Source of the DNA: Pseudomonas paraversuta
GTDB lineage: Bacteria > Pseudomonadota > Gammaproteobacteria > Pseudomonadales > Pseudomonadaceae
Assembly: GCF_904063065.1 (NCBI RefSeq)
Contig: NZ_CAJFCL010000006.1
Span: 305,620-369,619, forward strand
Direction of reading: 5' to 3'
Length of the DNA: 64,000 nt
Shown in pieces: positions 1 to 11,016 of the stretch (positions are counted from its first letter, which is position 1; the number at the start of each line of letters is the position of its first letter). The notes under the pieces are model-generated. The model did not search any database, was not told the DNA's origin, and saw only the letters and a list, made by a program, of their open reading frames with translations. Position numbers and translations under genes: made by a program.

Positions 1-70
1 CTGCGGTAAAAAGTCAGAATGTGGCTGAGCGTTCACTTTCGACCTTTGACAGCAGTGTTTCTTGTCTATA

Positions 71-101
71 TTTTTTCGAATATGAATATACCCGAGCATT
101 T
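71..101. promoter_or_regulatory. Putative GlpR operator upstream of glpF
   Basis: An AT-rich stretch carries TTCGAATATGAA (75-86). It is nearly identical to TTCGAAAATGAA found before glpD (3751-3762). The shared motif before the two separately transcribed glp units, with glpR lying between them, suggests a common GlpR operator. This is inferred from the repeated motif only. Confidence 0.45.
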
Positions 102-216
102 CAGCCATTCTGTTACCCAGGCCTGAAAAACCCGGATCGAGACGCTCCGGTTTTAATACAGCCCCATTGGCAACCCGGACTGACAACGTAAAAAAACAAC
201 AAAAACGAGGTTTAAA

Positions 217-1068
217 ATGACGACTGCTACCCGGCACCCCACACTTTCAGGCCAGTGCATGGCCGAGTTTCTCGGCACCGCGCTGCTAATCTTCTTCGGC
301 ACAGGTTGTGTTGCGGCCCTCAAGGTAGGCGGTGCCAGCCTGGGCCTGTGGGAAATCAGCATCATATGGGGGGTTGGGGTAAGCATGGCGATCTACCTGA
401 CTGCGGGCGTGTCCGGTGCGCACCTGAACCCCGCCGTCAGCATCGCACTCTGTCTGTTTACCGATTTCGACAAGCGCAAACTTCCCTTCTACATCATCGC
501 CCAGGTCGCGGGAGCCTTTTGCGCAGCGGCTTTGGTATACACGCTCTACAGCAATTTATTTTTCGATTACGAACAAACCCATCAAATGGTTCGCGGCAGC
601 CAGGCAAGCCTGGAACTGGCCTCGGTGTTCTCGACCTATCCACACCCTGCACTCTCGACCTTGCAAGCTTTCCTCGTCGAAATGGTCATTACCGCAATCC
701 TCATGGGCGTGATCATGGCCCTGACCGATGACAAGAACGGTTTGCCCCGCGGCCCATTGGCGCCGTTGCTGATTGGCTTGTTGATTGCGGTAATCGGCAG
801 CTCGATGGGTCCGCTGACAGGTTTTGCAATGAACCCTGCGCGTGATTTCGGGCCCAAGCTGATGACTTTCTTGGCTGGCTGGGGTGACATTTCGCTTACT
901 GGCGGGCGCGACATTCCTTATTTCCTGATTCCAATCTTTGCCCCGATCGTGGGTGCCTGCCTCGGCGCAGCCATATATCGCGGGATGATTGCCCGCCACT
1001 TGCCTGCTGACGAACCCGTGGCAACGGACGCCCAAGCCATCGCAGAGGTAAAAACCCAGGCTTCCTGA
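217..1068 (+). CDS. glpF: Glycerol uptake facilitator GlpF (aquaglyceroporin)
   Basis: This 283-residue inner-membrane channel of the MIP family lets glycerol diffuse into the cell, where GlpK traps it by phosphorylation. Both pore signatures are present: HLNPAVS around residue 71 and MNPARD around residue 206. An aspartate follows the second NPA motif, as in glycerol channels rather than water channels. Six hydrophobic helices plus two half-helices can be read. The ATG at 217 follows a GAGG ribosome-binding site. It is the first gene of the glpF-glpK-glpR cluster, 88 bp before glpK, and the putative GlpR operator lies about 130 bp upstream. Confidence 0.97.
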   Translation: MTTATRHPTLSGQCMAEFLGTALLIFFGTGCVAALKVGGASLGLWEISIIWGVGVSMAIYLTAGVSGAHLNPAVSIALCLFTDFDKRKLPFYIIAQVAGAFCAAALVYTLYSNLFFDYEQTHQMVRGSQASLELASVFSTYPHPALSTLQAFLVEMVITAILMGVIMALTDDKNGLPRGPLAPLLIGLLIAVIGSSMGPLTGFAMNPARDFGPKLMTFLAGWGDISLTGGRDIPYFLIPIFAPIVGACLGAAIYRGMIARHLPADEPVATDAQAIAEVKTQAS

Positions 1069-1126
1069 TATCGACTTATGAAACGGGGCGCACGAGACTA
1101 CTGCCCATAACTTTCTCGCGCCCTGA

Positions 1127-2662
<1,536 letters not shown>

Positions 2663-2798
2663 ACACGCTCTGATAAGCGAGCAGCGGATACCATTGGTAT
2701 TCGCTGCTACGCCTATGGTTCATGGCACCTGCGAGTAGCAGGCGGCGCTTTCCTGCGGCATGATGGGCGAATTTGCTTCGCCGCCCAAAGGAAACTCC

Positions 2799-3554
2799 AT
2801 GAATCTGCCTCCACGCCAACAGCAGATCCTCGAACTCGTTCGCGAACGTGGCTATGTCAGCATCGAGGAAATGGCTCAGTTGTTCGTCGTTACACCGCAG
2901 ACCATCCGTCGCGACATCAATCAGTTGGCAGAAGCCGACCTGTTGCGTCGCTATCACGGTGGCGCCGCCTATGACTCCAGCGTTGAAAACACCGCCTACG
3001 CCATGCGCGCCGACCAGATGCGCGATGAAAAACGCCGTATTGGCGAAGCCATCGCCGCCCAGATTCCCGATCACGCCTCGATTTTCATCAATATCGGTAC
3101 CACTACCGAATCCATTGCCCGGGCGCTGCTCAACCACAATCACCTGAAAATCATCACTAACAACCTGCATGTCGCTTCAATCCTGAGCGCCAAGGATGAT
3201 TTTGAAGTCCTGATAGCCGGCGGTAACGTGCGCCGCGATGGCGGCATCGTGGGCCAGGCCAGCGTCGACTTTATCAACCAGTTCAAGTTCGACTTTGCAC
3301 TGGTCGGTATCAGCGGCATCGATTCAGACGGCAGCCTGCTGGATTTCGATTATCAGGAAGTGCGTGTTTCCCAGGCCATCATCGCCAATGCCCGACAGAC
3401 CATTCTCGCCGCTGACTCCAGTAAATTCGGGCGCAACGCGATGGTCCGCCTCGGGCCTATCAGCCTGATCGATTGTCTGGTCACCGACCAGCCGCCGGTC
3501 CCGGAACTTGCGCAACTGCTCGCCCAGTACAAAATCCGCCTGGAAGTGGTTTAA
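2799..3554 (+). CDS. glpR: Glycerol-3-phosphate regulon repressor GlpR (DeoR family)
   Basis: A 251-residue DeoR-type repressor. An N-terminal winged helix-turn-helix (about residues 6-57, containing [12 protein letters not shown]) is followed by a sugar-phosphate-isomerase-like effector domain with [10 protein letters not shown]. Family knowledge makes it a repressor released by glycerol-3-phosphate. I chose the ATG at 2799 over the upstream in-frame ATG at 2760 because AAAGG sits just before it and the protein then begins MNLPPRQQQ, the usual DeoR-type start. It lies between glpK and glpD. Putative operators sit before glpF and glpD. Confidence 0.95.
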   Translation: MNLPPRQQQILELVRERGYVSIEEMAQLFVVTPQTIRRDINQLAEADLLRRYHGGAAYDSSVENTAYAMRADQMRDEKRRIGEAIAAQIPDHASIFINIGTTTESIARALLNHNHLKIITNNLHVASILSAKDDFEVLIAGGNVRRDGGIVGQASVDFINQFKFDFALVGISGIDSDGSLLDFDYQEVRVSQAIIANARQTILAADSSKFGRNAMVRLGPISLIDCLVTDQPPVPELAQLLAQYKIRLEVV

Positions 3555-3574
3555 CACCACACCGCACAAACTCC

Positions 3575-3650
3575 CGCAGGAGCGAGTGTGCCTCGCGATG
3601 ACAGCACGGCCAGGCCCATGCATGCCTCGCGTGAATCGCGAGGCAACTGG
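3575..3650. repeat. REP-type palindromic element downstream of glpR
   Basis: A GCAGGAGCGAG core is followed by a perfect hairpin, GCCTCGCG (3624-3631) and CGCGAGGC (3637-3644) with a 5-nt loop. Sequence and intergenic position fit the GGAGCGAGC family of Pseudomonas REP elements seen repeatedly in this window. It may also act as a weak terminator for glpR. Confidence 0.7.
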
Positions 3651-3660
3651 CCCACGCGCT

Positions 3661-3780
3661 AAAATGTTCGAAAATCTTCCTTTCCCCCTCCTTCGATGAG
3701 TTTTTTCAATCGAAGCGCGCTGGCTCTGTCGGCCTTTATCCGCTACCATTTTCGAAAATGAACATTAATGTTCGAATTCA
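3661..3780. promoter_or_regulatory. Putative GlpR operators upstream of glpD
   Basis: Two TTCGAA-containing sites lie before glpD: ATGTTCGAAAAT (3664-3675) and a strong site at 3751-3776. The latter contains the perfect 14-bp palindrome GAACATTAATGTTC (3760-3773) flanked by TTCGAA on both sides. Its similarity to the motif before glpF supports operator function. GlpR binding itself is inferred. Confidence 0.5.
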
Positions 3781-3809
3781 AATATGCGTAAAGAACGCGA
3801 GGCCTACAT

Positions 3810-5348
3810 ATGTCCCTGACCACCTTGCCTGCCACTCCCCTCGCCGAGGTTTACGATGTCGCCGTCATTGGCGGTGGAATCAATGGGGTAGGGATCGCGG
3901 CAGACGCTGCCGGTCGAGGCTTGTCTGTGTTCCTTTGCGAAAAAGACGATCTGGCCAGTCACACCTCGTCCGCCAGCAGCAAGCTGATTCATGGTGGCCT
4001 GCGCTACCTGGAGCATTACGAGTTCCGCTTGGTGCGCGAAGCCCTGGCCGAGCGCGAAGTGTTGCTGGCAAAAGCCCCGCATATCGTCAAACCCATGCGC
4101 TTTGTCTTGCCCCATCGCCCGCACTTGCGCCCGGCATGGATGATCCGTGCCGGCCTGTTCCTGTATGACCACCTGGGCAAGCGTGAAAAGCTCGCCGGTT
4201 CTACCAGCCTCAAGTTCGGTACCGACAGCCCGTTAAAAGCAGAAATCACCAAAGGCTTCGAATACTCGGACTGCTGGGTGGATGACGCACGCCTTGTAGT
4301 ACTCAACGCCATGGCTGCGCGGGAAAAAGGTGCGCATGTACATACCCAGACCCGCTGCGTCGGAGCTCGTCGCAGCAAAGGCTTGTGGGAGCTGAATCTT
4401 GAGCGCGCTGACGGCAGCCTGTTTTCGATTCGCGCCAAGGCTTTGGTCAACGCTGCCGGGCCCTGGGTGGCCAAGTTCATCAAAGACGATCTCAAGCTGG
4501 ACTCGCCATACGGCATTCGCCTGATTCAGGGCAGCCACCTGATCGTTCCGAAGCTGTATGACGCACCCAACGCCTTCATCCTGCAGAACGAAGACCAACG
4601 GATAGTGTTCACCATTCCGTACATGGACCAGTTCACCATCATCGGTACTACTGACCGCGAATACACCGGCGACCCGGCCAAAGTCAGCATCACCGAACAG
4701 GAAACCGACTATTTGCTGAACGTGGTCAACGCCCACTTCAAACAGCAAGTGAGCCGTGCCGACATTCTGCGCACTTACTCCGGCGTACGCCCGCTGTGCA
4801 ATGACGAGTCGGACAACCCGTCGGCGGTCACCCGTGACTACACCCTGGCACTGTCCGGCGTGCCGGGCGAAGCACCTTTGCTGTCGGTGTTTGGTGGCAA
4901 GCTGACCACTTACCGCAAGCTGGCTGAATCGGCCATGGCCCAACTGACGCCGTACTTTACTCAGATCAAGCCAAGCTGGACCGCCAAGGCCACCCTGCCG
5001 GGTGGCGAAAACATGACTACCCCGCAAGCCCTGAGCGCTGCCCTGACCAGCAAATACAACTGGCTGGATGCTGCCATTGCCAAGCGCTGGGCAATCACCT
5101 ATGGCAGCCGCTCATGGAACCTGCTGGACGGTGCGCAAGGGCTGGACGATATGGGTGAGCATATCGGCAGCGGTCTCTACAGTCGTGAAGTCGACTACCT
5201 GTGCACACAGGAATGGGCACTGGATGCACAGGACATCCTGTGGCGCCGGACCAAGCTCGGCTTGTTCACCACGGCCCAAGAGCAGGAACACCTGGCGCAA
5301 TACATGGCCACACTGGACTTGAAGCATCGCAAGGTAGCAGCCGCTTGA
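3810..5348 (+). CDS. glpD: Aerobic glycerol-3-phosphate dehydrogenase GlpD
   Basis: A 512-residue FAD enzyme that oxidises glycerol-3-phosphate to dihydroxyacetone phosphate at the inner face of the membrane and passes electrons to quinone. The dinucleotide-binding motif GGGINGVG is at residues 21-28, followed by KLIHGGLRYLE, characteristic of GlpD. The C-terminal region contains the conserved FGGKLTTYR. The length is as expected. The ATG at 3810 follows GCGAGG. It is transcribed separately from glpFKR behind its own operator region and completes the route from glycerol to triose phosphate. Confidence 0.98.
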   Translation: MSLTTLPATPLAEVYDVAVIGGGINGVGIAADAAGRGLSVFLCEKDDLASHTSSASSKLIHGGLRYLEHYEFRLVREALAEREVLLAKAPHIVKPMRFVLPHRPHLRPAWMIRAGLFLYDHLGKREKLAGSTSLKFGTDSPLKAEITKGFEYSDCWVDDARLVVLNAMAAREKGAHVHTQTRCVGARRSKGLWELNLERADGSLFSIRAKALVNAAGPWVAKFIKDDLKLDSPYGIRLIQGSHLIVPKLYDAPNAFILQNEDQRIVFTIPYMDQFTIIGTTDREYTGDPAKVSITEQETDYLLNVVNAHFKQQVSRADILRTYSGVRPLCNDESDNPSAVTRDYTLALSGVPGEAPLLSVFGGKLTTYRKLAESAMAQLTPYFTQIKPSWTAKATLPGGENMTTPQALSAALTSKYNWLDAAIAKRWAITYGSRSWNLLDGAQGLDDMGEHIGSGLYSREVDYLCTQEWALDAQDILWRRTKLGLFTTAQEQEHLAQYMATLDLKHRKVAAA

Positions 5349-5369
5349 TGGCATGACGCGCGGCATGAA

Positions 5370-5440
5370 CGAGCCTGCTCGCGAAGGTACCCTCCCCGGT
5401 TTTCTGACAACCGGATTGCCTTCATCGCGAACAGGCTCGC
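5370..5440. repeat. REP-type inverted element after glpD
   Basis: GAGCCTGCTCGCGA near 5371 is mirrored by TCGCGAACAGGCTCG ending near 5439, with an imperfect stem between. It belongs to the same REP family as the elements near 3600, 9014 and 52850 and lies between glpD and the aat operon. It may help terminate glpD. Confidence 0.7.
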
Positions 5441-5458
5441 TGCTGTAGCCCGGTTTCA

Positions 5459-5504
5459 TTCGGTTTTCCGAACGGCAAGCCCCACATTGATTCGGCTTTC
5501 CGGG
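5459..5504. promoter_or_regulatory. Two AauR-type upstream activator sites
   Basis: TTCGGTTTTCCGAA (5459-5472) is a perfect TTCGG-N4-CCGAA inverted repeat, the form I recall for AauR binding in P. putida. A second, imperfect copy, TTCGGCTTTCCGGG, lies at 5491-5504. They are about 80-120 bp upstream of the sigma-54 promoter of aatJ, the normal distance for an enhancer-binding activator. Confidence 0.75.
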
Positions 5505-5580
5505 CATTCCCTATCGACAGCCATTCTTGAAATATTAAAAAACCCTTACAAATCATATAGATGAGCATTATTCACGCGTT

Positions 5581-5596
5581 TGGCACGACTCATGCT
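5581..5596 (+). promoter_or_regulatory. Sigma-54 promoter of the aat operon
   Basis: TGGCACGACTCATGCT matches the -24/-12 consensus TGGCACG-N4-TTGCW, with GG (5582-5583) and GC (5594-5595) separated by exactly 10 bases. It lies 112 bp before the aatJ start, downstream of the AauR-type sites. The adjacent aauR encodes a sigma-54 activator. Confidence 0.85.
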
Positions 5597-5707
5597 CTAC
5601 ACTCTGAGCCGAATGCTTAAACAGTGCTCAAGCCTGTTGGGCTATTCCTAGTACAAAAAGGGTCCGCAAACGGGCTCAATAAAAAAAACAATGTCGAGGA
5701 AACATCG

Positions 5708-6628
5708 ATGCGCATCGTTCCGCAACTTTTGAGCGCAGCTATTGCTGCAGCTCTGATTAGCACTCCAGTTTTTGCAGCCGAATTGACCGGCACACTGAAG
5801 AAAATCAAAGAATCCGGCACCATCACCCTCGGGCATCGTGACTCCTCCATCCCGTTCTCTTACATCGCTGATGGCTCCGGCAAGCCGGTTGGCTACTCCC
5901 ACGATGTGCAACTGGCAATCGTCGAAGGGCTGAAAAAGCAACTCGACATGCCCGACCTCAAGGTCAAGTACAACCTGGTCACTTCCCAGACCCGCATCCC
6001 GCTGGTGCAGAACGGCACCGTTGACGTTGAGTGTGGTTCCACCACCAACAACGCGGAACGCGCCCAGCAAGTAGACTTTTCGGTCGGCATCTTCGAAATC
6101 GGTACTCGTCTGCTGTCCAAAAAGGACTCGCCTTACAAGGACTTCGCTGACCTGAAAGGCAAAAACGTGGTCACCACCGCGGGCACGACTTCGGAGCGTA
6201 TCCTCAAGGCGATGAACGCCGACAAGCAGATGGGCATGAACGTGATCTCGGCAAAAGACCACGGCGAAGCCTTCAACATGCTTGAGTCGGGCCGCGCTGT
6301 AGCCTTCATGATGGATGACGCACTGCTGGCCGGTGAAATGGCCAAGGCCAAGAAGCCAACAGACTGGGCCGTGACCGGCACGCCACAGTCGTACGAAATT
6401 TATGGCTGCATGCTGCGTAAAGGTGATCCTGACTTCAAGAAAGCCGTGGATGACGCCATCATCACTTACTACAAGTCTGGCGACGTCAATAAATCCTACG
6501 CCAAATGGTTCCAGTCCCCTATCCCGCCAAAAGGTCTGAACCTCGACTTCCCGATGAGCAAAGAGCTCAAAGAGCTGATCGCCAACCCAAACGACAAGCC
6601 GGCACCTGAAGAAAAACCAGCGGCCTGA
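5708..6628 (+). CDS. aatJ: Glutamate/aspartate ABC transporter, periplasmic binding protein
   Basis: A 306-residue periplasmic amino-acid-binding protein (SBP_bac_3 family, GltI/AatJ type). A signal peptide (residues 1-23) ends in PVFA-AE. The mature part contains the GHRDSSIPFSY and CGSTTNNAERAQQVDFS segments typical of acidic amino-acid binders. The ATG at 5708 was chosen over the in-frame start at 5624 because GAGGAAA precedes it and the signal peptide begins there. It heads aatJ-aatQ-aatM-aatP and is followed by a strong intercistronic hairpin. Expression is likely AauR- and sigma-54-dependent. Confidence 0.95.
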   Translation: MRIVPQLLSAAIAAALISTPVFAAELTGTLKKIKESGTITLGHRDSSIPFSYIADGSGKPVGYSHDVQLAIVEGLKKQLDMPDLKVKYNLVTSQTRIPLVQNGTVDVECGSTTNNAERAQQVDFSVGIFEIGTRLLSKKDSPYKDFADLKGKNVVTTAGTTSERILKAMNADKQMGMNVISAKDHGEAFNMLESGRAVAFMMDDALLAGEMAKAKKPTDWAVTGTPQSYEIYGCMLRKGDPDFKKAVDDAIITYYKSGDVNKSYAKWFQSPIPPKGLNLDFPMSKELKELIANPNDKPAPEEKPAA

Positions 6629-6642
6629 TCCCTGGCTGAGGC

Positions 6643-6676
6643 GACTGGTGAGCGCGATTGAACGCGCTCACCAGTC
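6643..6676 (+). terminator. Intercistronic hairpin between aatJ and aatQ
   Basis: GACTGGTGAGCGCG (6643-6656) and CGCGCTCACCAGTC (6663-6676) form a perfect 14-bp stem with a 6-nt loop, followed by TTGTTC rather than a full T run. Such hairpins after binding-protein genes usually cause partial termination or protect the upstream mRNA, giving an excess of AatJ over the membrane components. Confidence 0.75.
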
Positions 6677-6830
6677 TTGTTCACCGGCTGTACTGCTTCT
6701 TACTGCATTAGAGAACACTCGAACCCCTGATGATCGAGCGGGCTCGGTGTGCCTGACGGACCCTGTCGGGTGAGAACGGATTCCCTGAAGCAAGTGCTTT
6801 TTTATAGACCCATCTGAGGGGAGACCCTGC

Positions 6831-7577
6831 ATGAATTACAACTGGGACTGGAGCGTGTTCTTCAAGTCCACCGGCATAGGCAGCGAGACATATCTCGACT
6901 GGTTTATCTCCGGTCTGGGCTGGACCATTGCGATCGCTGTTGTCGCCTGGATTGTTGCACTGATACTGGGTTCGATGCTGGGCGTCATGCGCACCATGCC
7001 AAACCGCCTGGTAGCCGGCATCGCCGGGGTGTACGTGGAAATCTTCCGCAACGTACCACTGCTGGTTCAACTGTTTATCTGGTACTTCCTGGTACCCGAC
7101 CTGCTGCCGCAGAACCTGCAGGACTGGTACAAGCAAGACCTCAACCCGACCACCTCGGCCTACCTGAGCGTTGTCGTGTGTCTGGGTCTGTTCACCGCCG
7201 CCCGTGTCTGCGAACAGGTACGTACCGGTATTCAGGCCCTGCCCCACGGGCAAGAAGCCGCCGCGCGCGCCATGGGCTTCAGCCTGTCGCAGATCTACTG
7301 GAACGTGCTGCTGCCACAAGCCTACCGAATCATCATTCCACCGCTCACCTCCGAATTCCTGAACGTGTTCAAGAACTCGTCTGTGGCATCGCTGATCGGT
7401 TTGATGGAGTTGCTGGCGCAAACCAAACAGACGGCAGAGTTTTCCGCCAACCTGTTTGAAGCCTTCACCCTGGCCACGCTGATTTACTTCACCCTGAACA
7501 TGAGCCTGATGTTGCTGATGCGCCTGATCGAGAAGAAAGTCGCGGTGCCCGGCCTGATGTCATTGGGGGGCAAATAA
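6831..7577 (+). CDS. aatQ: Glutamate/aspartate ABC transporter permease AatQ
   Basis: A 248-residue inner-membrane permease of the His/Glu/Gln/Arg family. Several transmembrane helices surround the cytoplasmic EAA loop (HGQEAAARAMGFSLSQIYWN), which docks onto the ATPase. The conserved YVEIFRNVPLLVQLF segment is present. GAGGGGAG precedes the ATG at 6831. Its stop overlaps the start of aatM by one base (TAATG), indicating translational coupling. It forms the transport channel together with AatM. Confidence 0.94.
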   Translation: MNYNWDWSVFFKSTGIGSETYLDWFISGLGWTIAIAVVAWIVALILGSMLGVMRTMPNRLVAGIAGVYVEIFRNVPLLVQLFIWYFLVPDLLPQNLQDWYKQDLNPTTSAYLSVVVCLGLFTAARVCEQVRTGIQALPHGQEAAARAMGFSLSQIYWNVLLPQAYRIIIPPLTSEFLNVFKNSSVASLIGLMELLAQTKQTAEFSANLFEAFTLATLIYFTLNMSLMLLMRLIEKKVAVPGLMSLGGK

Positions 7578-8251
7578 TGGACTTCTTCGATTTCAGCGGG
7601 ATTGTTCCTGCCCTGCCGGGCCTGTGGAACGGCATGCTCATGACCTTGAAACTCATGGTCCTGGGCGTTATCGGCGGTATTGCACTGGGCACCGTGCTGG
7701 CGTTGATGCGTTTGTCGTCCAGCAAGTGGCTGGCCAACCTGGCCGGCGCTTACGTGAACTACTTCCGCTCCATCCCGCTACTGCTGGTCATTACCTGGTT
7801 CTACCTGGCGGTCCCGTTCGTACTGCGCTGGATCACCGGCAAAGACACCCCGATCGGTGCATTCGAATCATGCATGGTGGCATTCGTCATGTTCGAAGCC
7901 GCCTACTTCTGCGAAATCGTGCGGGCCGGCGTACAGGCCATTCCCAAAGGCCAGATGGGCGCAGCCAAAGCGCTGGGCATGAGTTACGGCCAGGCCATGC
8001 GCCTGATCATCCTGCCCCAGGCCTTTCGCAAAATGACCCCGCTGCTGTTGCAACAGAGCATCATTTTGTTCCAGGACACCTCGCTGGTTTACACGGTTGG
8101 CCTTGTGGACTTCCTCAATGCCTCGCGCTCCAGTGGCGACATCATCGGCCGCTCCAATGAGTTCCTGATCTTCGCCGGTCTGGTGTATTTCATCATCAGC
8201 TTTTCCGCCTCGCTGCTGGTCAAGCGTCTGCAAAAAAGGTTTGCCGTATGA
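7577..8251 (+). CDS. aatM: Glutamate/aspartate ABC transporter permease AatM
   Basis: A 224-residue second permease of the acidic amino-acid importer. It has the [11 protein letters not shown] motif, an EAA loop ([20 protein letters not shown]) and about five hydrophobic segments. It overlaps aatQ by one base at the 5' side and the ATPase gene by four bases (ATGA) at the 3' side. It is homologous to GltK of E. coli. The two permeases and the AatP dimer make the inner-membrane complex. Confidence 0.94.
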   Translation: MDFFDFSGIVPALPGLWNGMLMTLKLMVLGVIGGIALGTVLALMRLSSSKWLANLAGAYVNYFRSIPLLLVITWFYLAVPFVLRWITGKDTPIGAFESCMVAFVMFEAAYFCEIVRAGVQAIPKGQMGAAKALGMSYGQAMRLIILPQAFRKMTPLLLQQSIILFQDTSLVYTVGLVDFLNASRSSGDIIGRSNEFLIFAGLVYFIISFSASLLVKRLQKRFAV

Positions 8252-8982
8252 TCTCGATCAAGAACATCAACAAGTGGTACGGGGACTTCCAGGTACTGAC
8301 CGACTGCAGTACTGAAGTCAAAAAAGGCGAAGTGGTTGTAGTCTGCGGCCCGTCCGGCTCCGGTAAATCGACCCTGATCAAGTGTGTCAACGCCCTGGAA
8401 CCGTTCCAGAAAGGCGACATCGTGGTCGATGGCACTTCGATTGCCGACCCGAAGACCGATCTGCCAAAACTGCGCTCGCGGGTGGGCATGGTGTTCCAGC
8501 ATTTCGAACTGTTCCCGCACATGACCATCACCGAAAACCTGACGATCGCGCAGATCAAGGTATTGGGGCGCAGCAAGGAAGAAGCCACCAAAAAGGGCCT
8601 CGAACTGCTGGAACGCGTTGGCCTCTCGGCACATGCCCACAAGCACCCGGGACAACTCTCCGGCGGCCAGCAACAGCGCGTAGCCATTGCCCGCGCACTG
8701 GCCATGGACCCGATCGTCATGCTGTTTGACGAACCGACCTCGGCCCTCGACCCGGAAATGGTTAACGAAGTACTGGACGTGATGGTGCAACTGGCCCACG
8801 AAGGCATGACCATGATGTGCGTCACCCATGAAATGGGCTTTGCACGCAAGGTCGCCAACCGGGTGATCTTCATGGACCAGGGCAAAATCGTCGAAGACTG
8901 TGAGAAAGAAGAGTTCTTCGGTGATGTAACGGCCCGTTCCGAGCGTGCGCAACACTTCCTCGCCAAAATCCTGCAGCACTAA
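8248..8982 (+). CDS. aatP: Glutamate/aspartate ABC transporter ATPase AatP
   Basis: A 244-residue ABC ATPase that powers glutamate/aspartate import. Walker A GPSGSGKS (about residues 34-41), Q-loop FQHFELF, signature LSGGQQQR, Walker [13 protein letters not shown] and the switch histidine in VTHEMG are all intact. The length is normal for polar amino-acid importers. It is the last gene of the transporter operon. A REP hairpin separates it from aauS. Confidence 0.96.
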   Translation: MISIKNINKWYGDFQVLTDCSTEVKKGEVVVVCGPSGSGKSTLIKCVNALEPFQKGDIVVDGTSIADPKTDLPKLRSRVGMVFQHFELFPHMTITENLTIAQIKVLGRSKEEATKKGLELLERVGLSAHAHKHPGQLSGGQQQRVAIARALAMDPIVMLFDEPTSALDPEMVNEVLDVMVQLAHEGMTMMCVTHEMGFARKVANRVIFMDQGKIVEDCEKEEFFGDVTARSERAQHFLAKILQH

Positions 8983-8995
8983 GCAGCACCATTCC

Positions 8996-9057
8996 TTGCA
9001 GGAGCGGGCTGGTCTCGCGATCTTCCAAAAGATCGCGAGGCAAGCTCGCTGCTACAG
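8996..9057. repeat. REP element with perfect hairpin between aatP and aauS
   Basis: CTCGCGATCTT (9014-9024) and AAGATCGCGAG (9029-9039) form an 11-bp perfect stem with a CCAA loop, inside GGAGCGGGCTGG...CAAGCTCGCTGC. It belongs to the GGAGCGAGC REP family. It may reduce read-through from the transporter genes into the regulatory genes. Confidence 0.75.
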
Positions 9058-9111
9058 GAGATTTCTGTTAATCGGCTGCTCTTGCGCAGTGGTTGACCCA
9101 AGGCATCTGTG

Positions 9112-11016
9112 ATGAAATGCGACCCCACTATTTATCGCGGTGCCCCGCCCTCACTTGCCGTGAAACCTCGTCTGCTCCGCCATTTGCTGTTACCCCCGCT
9201 CATCCTGCTGCTAACCATCGGGCTGGGCTACGCGGGCTATCGCGTCAGCGAACACTTTGGCATCCGCAGCCTCAGCGAGAACGGTGAGCGTCAACTTGAA
9301 CTCCATGCACGCACTGTCGAGAGTGAGCTCGGCAAATACACCTACCTGCCCAGCCTGCTGGAGCTGGAGTCCAGTGTTTCGCATTTGCTGGCAGATCCGA
9401 CCGCGCAGAACCGGGTTACCGTCAATCAATACCTCGAAGGCCTGAACCGCCGCAGCCGCAGCCGTGCCATTTATGTACTGGACACCACGGGCCGGGTAAT
9501 GGCCACCAGTAACTGGCGCGACGCCGACAGCTACCTGGGCGAAGACCTGTCTTTCCGGGCCTACTTTCAAGACGCAGTGCGCGGTCAGCCGGGACGTTTT
9601 TACGGCATTGGCAGCACCTCCGGCGAGCCGGGCTACTACCTGGCCCACGGTCTGGAAGAACAAGGCAAAATCATTGGCGTTGCGGTGATCAAAGTCCGCC
9701 TCGAAGCCCTTGAGGAGCGCTGGCAACGCGCCCGGCTCGAAGCCTATGTAAGCGATGAAAACGGCATCATCATTCTGTCGAGTGATCCGACCCGCCGCCT
9801 GAAATCGGTCCGCCCCCTGACCGCCGACACCAAAGAGCAACTGGCGCGCAGCCTGCAGTATTACTGGTGGCCGCTTAATGAGCTGCAACCTGTGGAACGT
9901 GAGCATCTGGCCGAAGGCGTAGAAACCGTCACCTTTGCCGCCAGTAGCGGACTGGCCAAGGATGAAAAGGAAGTCAGCTATCTGGCCCAGACCCGCAAGC
10001 TCAACGACACGCCCTGGGAAATAACCCTGCTCACCCCATTACAAGACTTGCGCCGCGAAGCTGCCAATCAGGGCATGCTGGTGGCCGTGGCCTTTGCCCT
10101 GCTGGCCTTCTTGCTGATTGCCTGGAATGAGCGGCGCAAAGTGATAGCAACCAGGCTTGCGGCCCGCGAAGCCCTGCAAGAAGCCAATAACCAGCTCGAA
10201 CGCAAAATCACGGAGCGCACCGCCCACCTGCGTGCCAGCAACGAACGGCTCAAGGGCCAGATTCGCGAGCGCCGTCAGGCCGAAGACACCCTGCGCCGGG
10301 CCCAGGACGAACTGGTCCAGGCCGGCAAACTGGCCGCCATCGGTCAAATGTCCACCAGCATTGCCCATGAACTGAATCAGCCATTGGCCGCCTTGCGCAC
10401 ACTGTCGGGCAACACCATAAGGTTTCTCCAGCGCGGCGATCTGAAGGTAGCGGCGGACAATCTCAACACCATCAACAATCTGGTGGACCGCATGGGCCGC
10501 ATCACTGCCAACCTGCGCTCCTTTGCCCGACGCGGCGATGACCAGGGCCAGGCCAGCCTGGGCAAGGCAGTGGAGGCGACCCTGCAACTGCTCGCGCTTC
10601 GCCTGGAAGCAGCCGGAGTTGAACTGCAGCGCGATTTCAGCGATGTCCAGCTCAAGATCGACCAGACCCGGCTGGAACAGATCCTCGTCAACCTGATTGG
10701 CAACGCTCTGGACGCCATGCAGGACCAGGCAGCCCCCAAAAAGCTGTGGCTGGAAGGCGAGCCCGGCGACGGCAAGTACCGCCTGCGAGTACGTGACAAC
10801 GGTCCCGGCATCGACCCTGAAAGCCGAAAACACCTGTTTGAACCCTTCTTCACCACCAAACCCGGCGAGCAGGGTCTGGGCCTGGGCCTGACCCTGTCGG
10901 CCAGCCTGGCCGCCGCTGCCGGCGGCAGCCTCAGCGTCGAGTTCCCGGCCACCGGTGGTGCTGCGTTTGTCCTCTTATTACCGCTGTTGCAACCCGCTAA
11001 GGCCGAGCCGATATGA
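9112..11016 (+). CDS. aauS: Sensor histidine kinase AauS
   Basis: A 634-residue DctB-type membrane kinase. A transmembrane helix at about residues 23-45 precedes a periplasmic sensor region of about 270 residues, then a second helix (LVAVAFALLAFLLIAW), a coiled-coil linker, the H-box IAHELNQPLAALRTL (phosphorylated His near 420), N-box NLIGNALDAM and GLGLGL. Family knowledge and context assign it to sensing acidic amino acids and phosphorylating AauR. The ATG at 9112 follows AAGG at good spacing; a GTG at 9109 is an alternative. It overlaps aauR by four bases. Confidence 0.93.
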   Translation: MKCDPTIYRGAPPSLAVKPRLLRHLLLPPLILLLTIGLGYAGYRVSEHFGIRSLSENGERQLELHARTVESELGKYTYLPSLLELESSVSHLLADPTAQNRVTVNQYLEGLNRRSRSRAIYVLDTTGRVMATSNWRDADSYLGEDLSFRAYFQDAVRGQPGRFYGIGSTSGEPGYYLAHGLEEQGKIIGVAVIKVRLEALEERWQRARLEAYVSDENGIIILSSDPTRRLKSVRPLTADTKEQLARSLQYYWWPLNELQPVEREHLAEGVETVTFAASSGLAKDEKEVSYLAQTRKLNDTPWEITLLTPLQDLRREAANQGMLVAVAFALLAFLLIAWNERRKVIATRLAAREALQEANNQLERKITERTAHLRASNERLKGQIRERRQAEDTLRRAQDELVQAGKLAAIGQMSTSIAHELNQPLAALRTLSGNTIRFLQRGDLKVAADNLNTINNLVDRMGRITANLRSFARRGDDQGQASLGKAVEATLQLLALRLEAAGVELQRDFSDVQLKIDQTRLEQILVNLIGNALDAMQDQAAPKKLWLEGEPGDGKYRLRVRDNGPGIDPESRKHLFEPFFTTKPGEQGLGLGLTLSASLAAAAGGSLSVEFPATGGAAFVLLLPLLQPAKAEPI

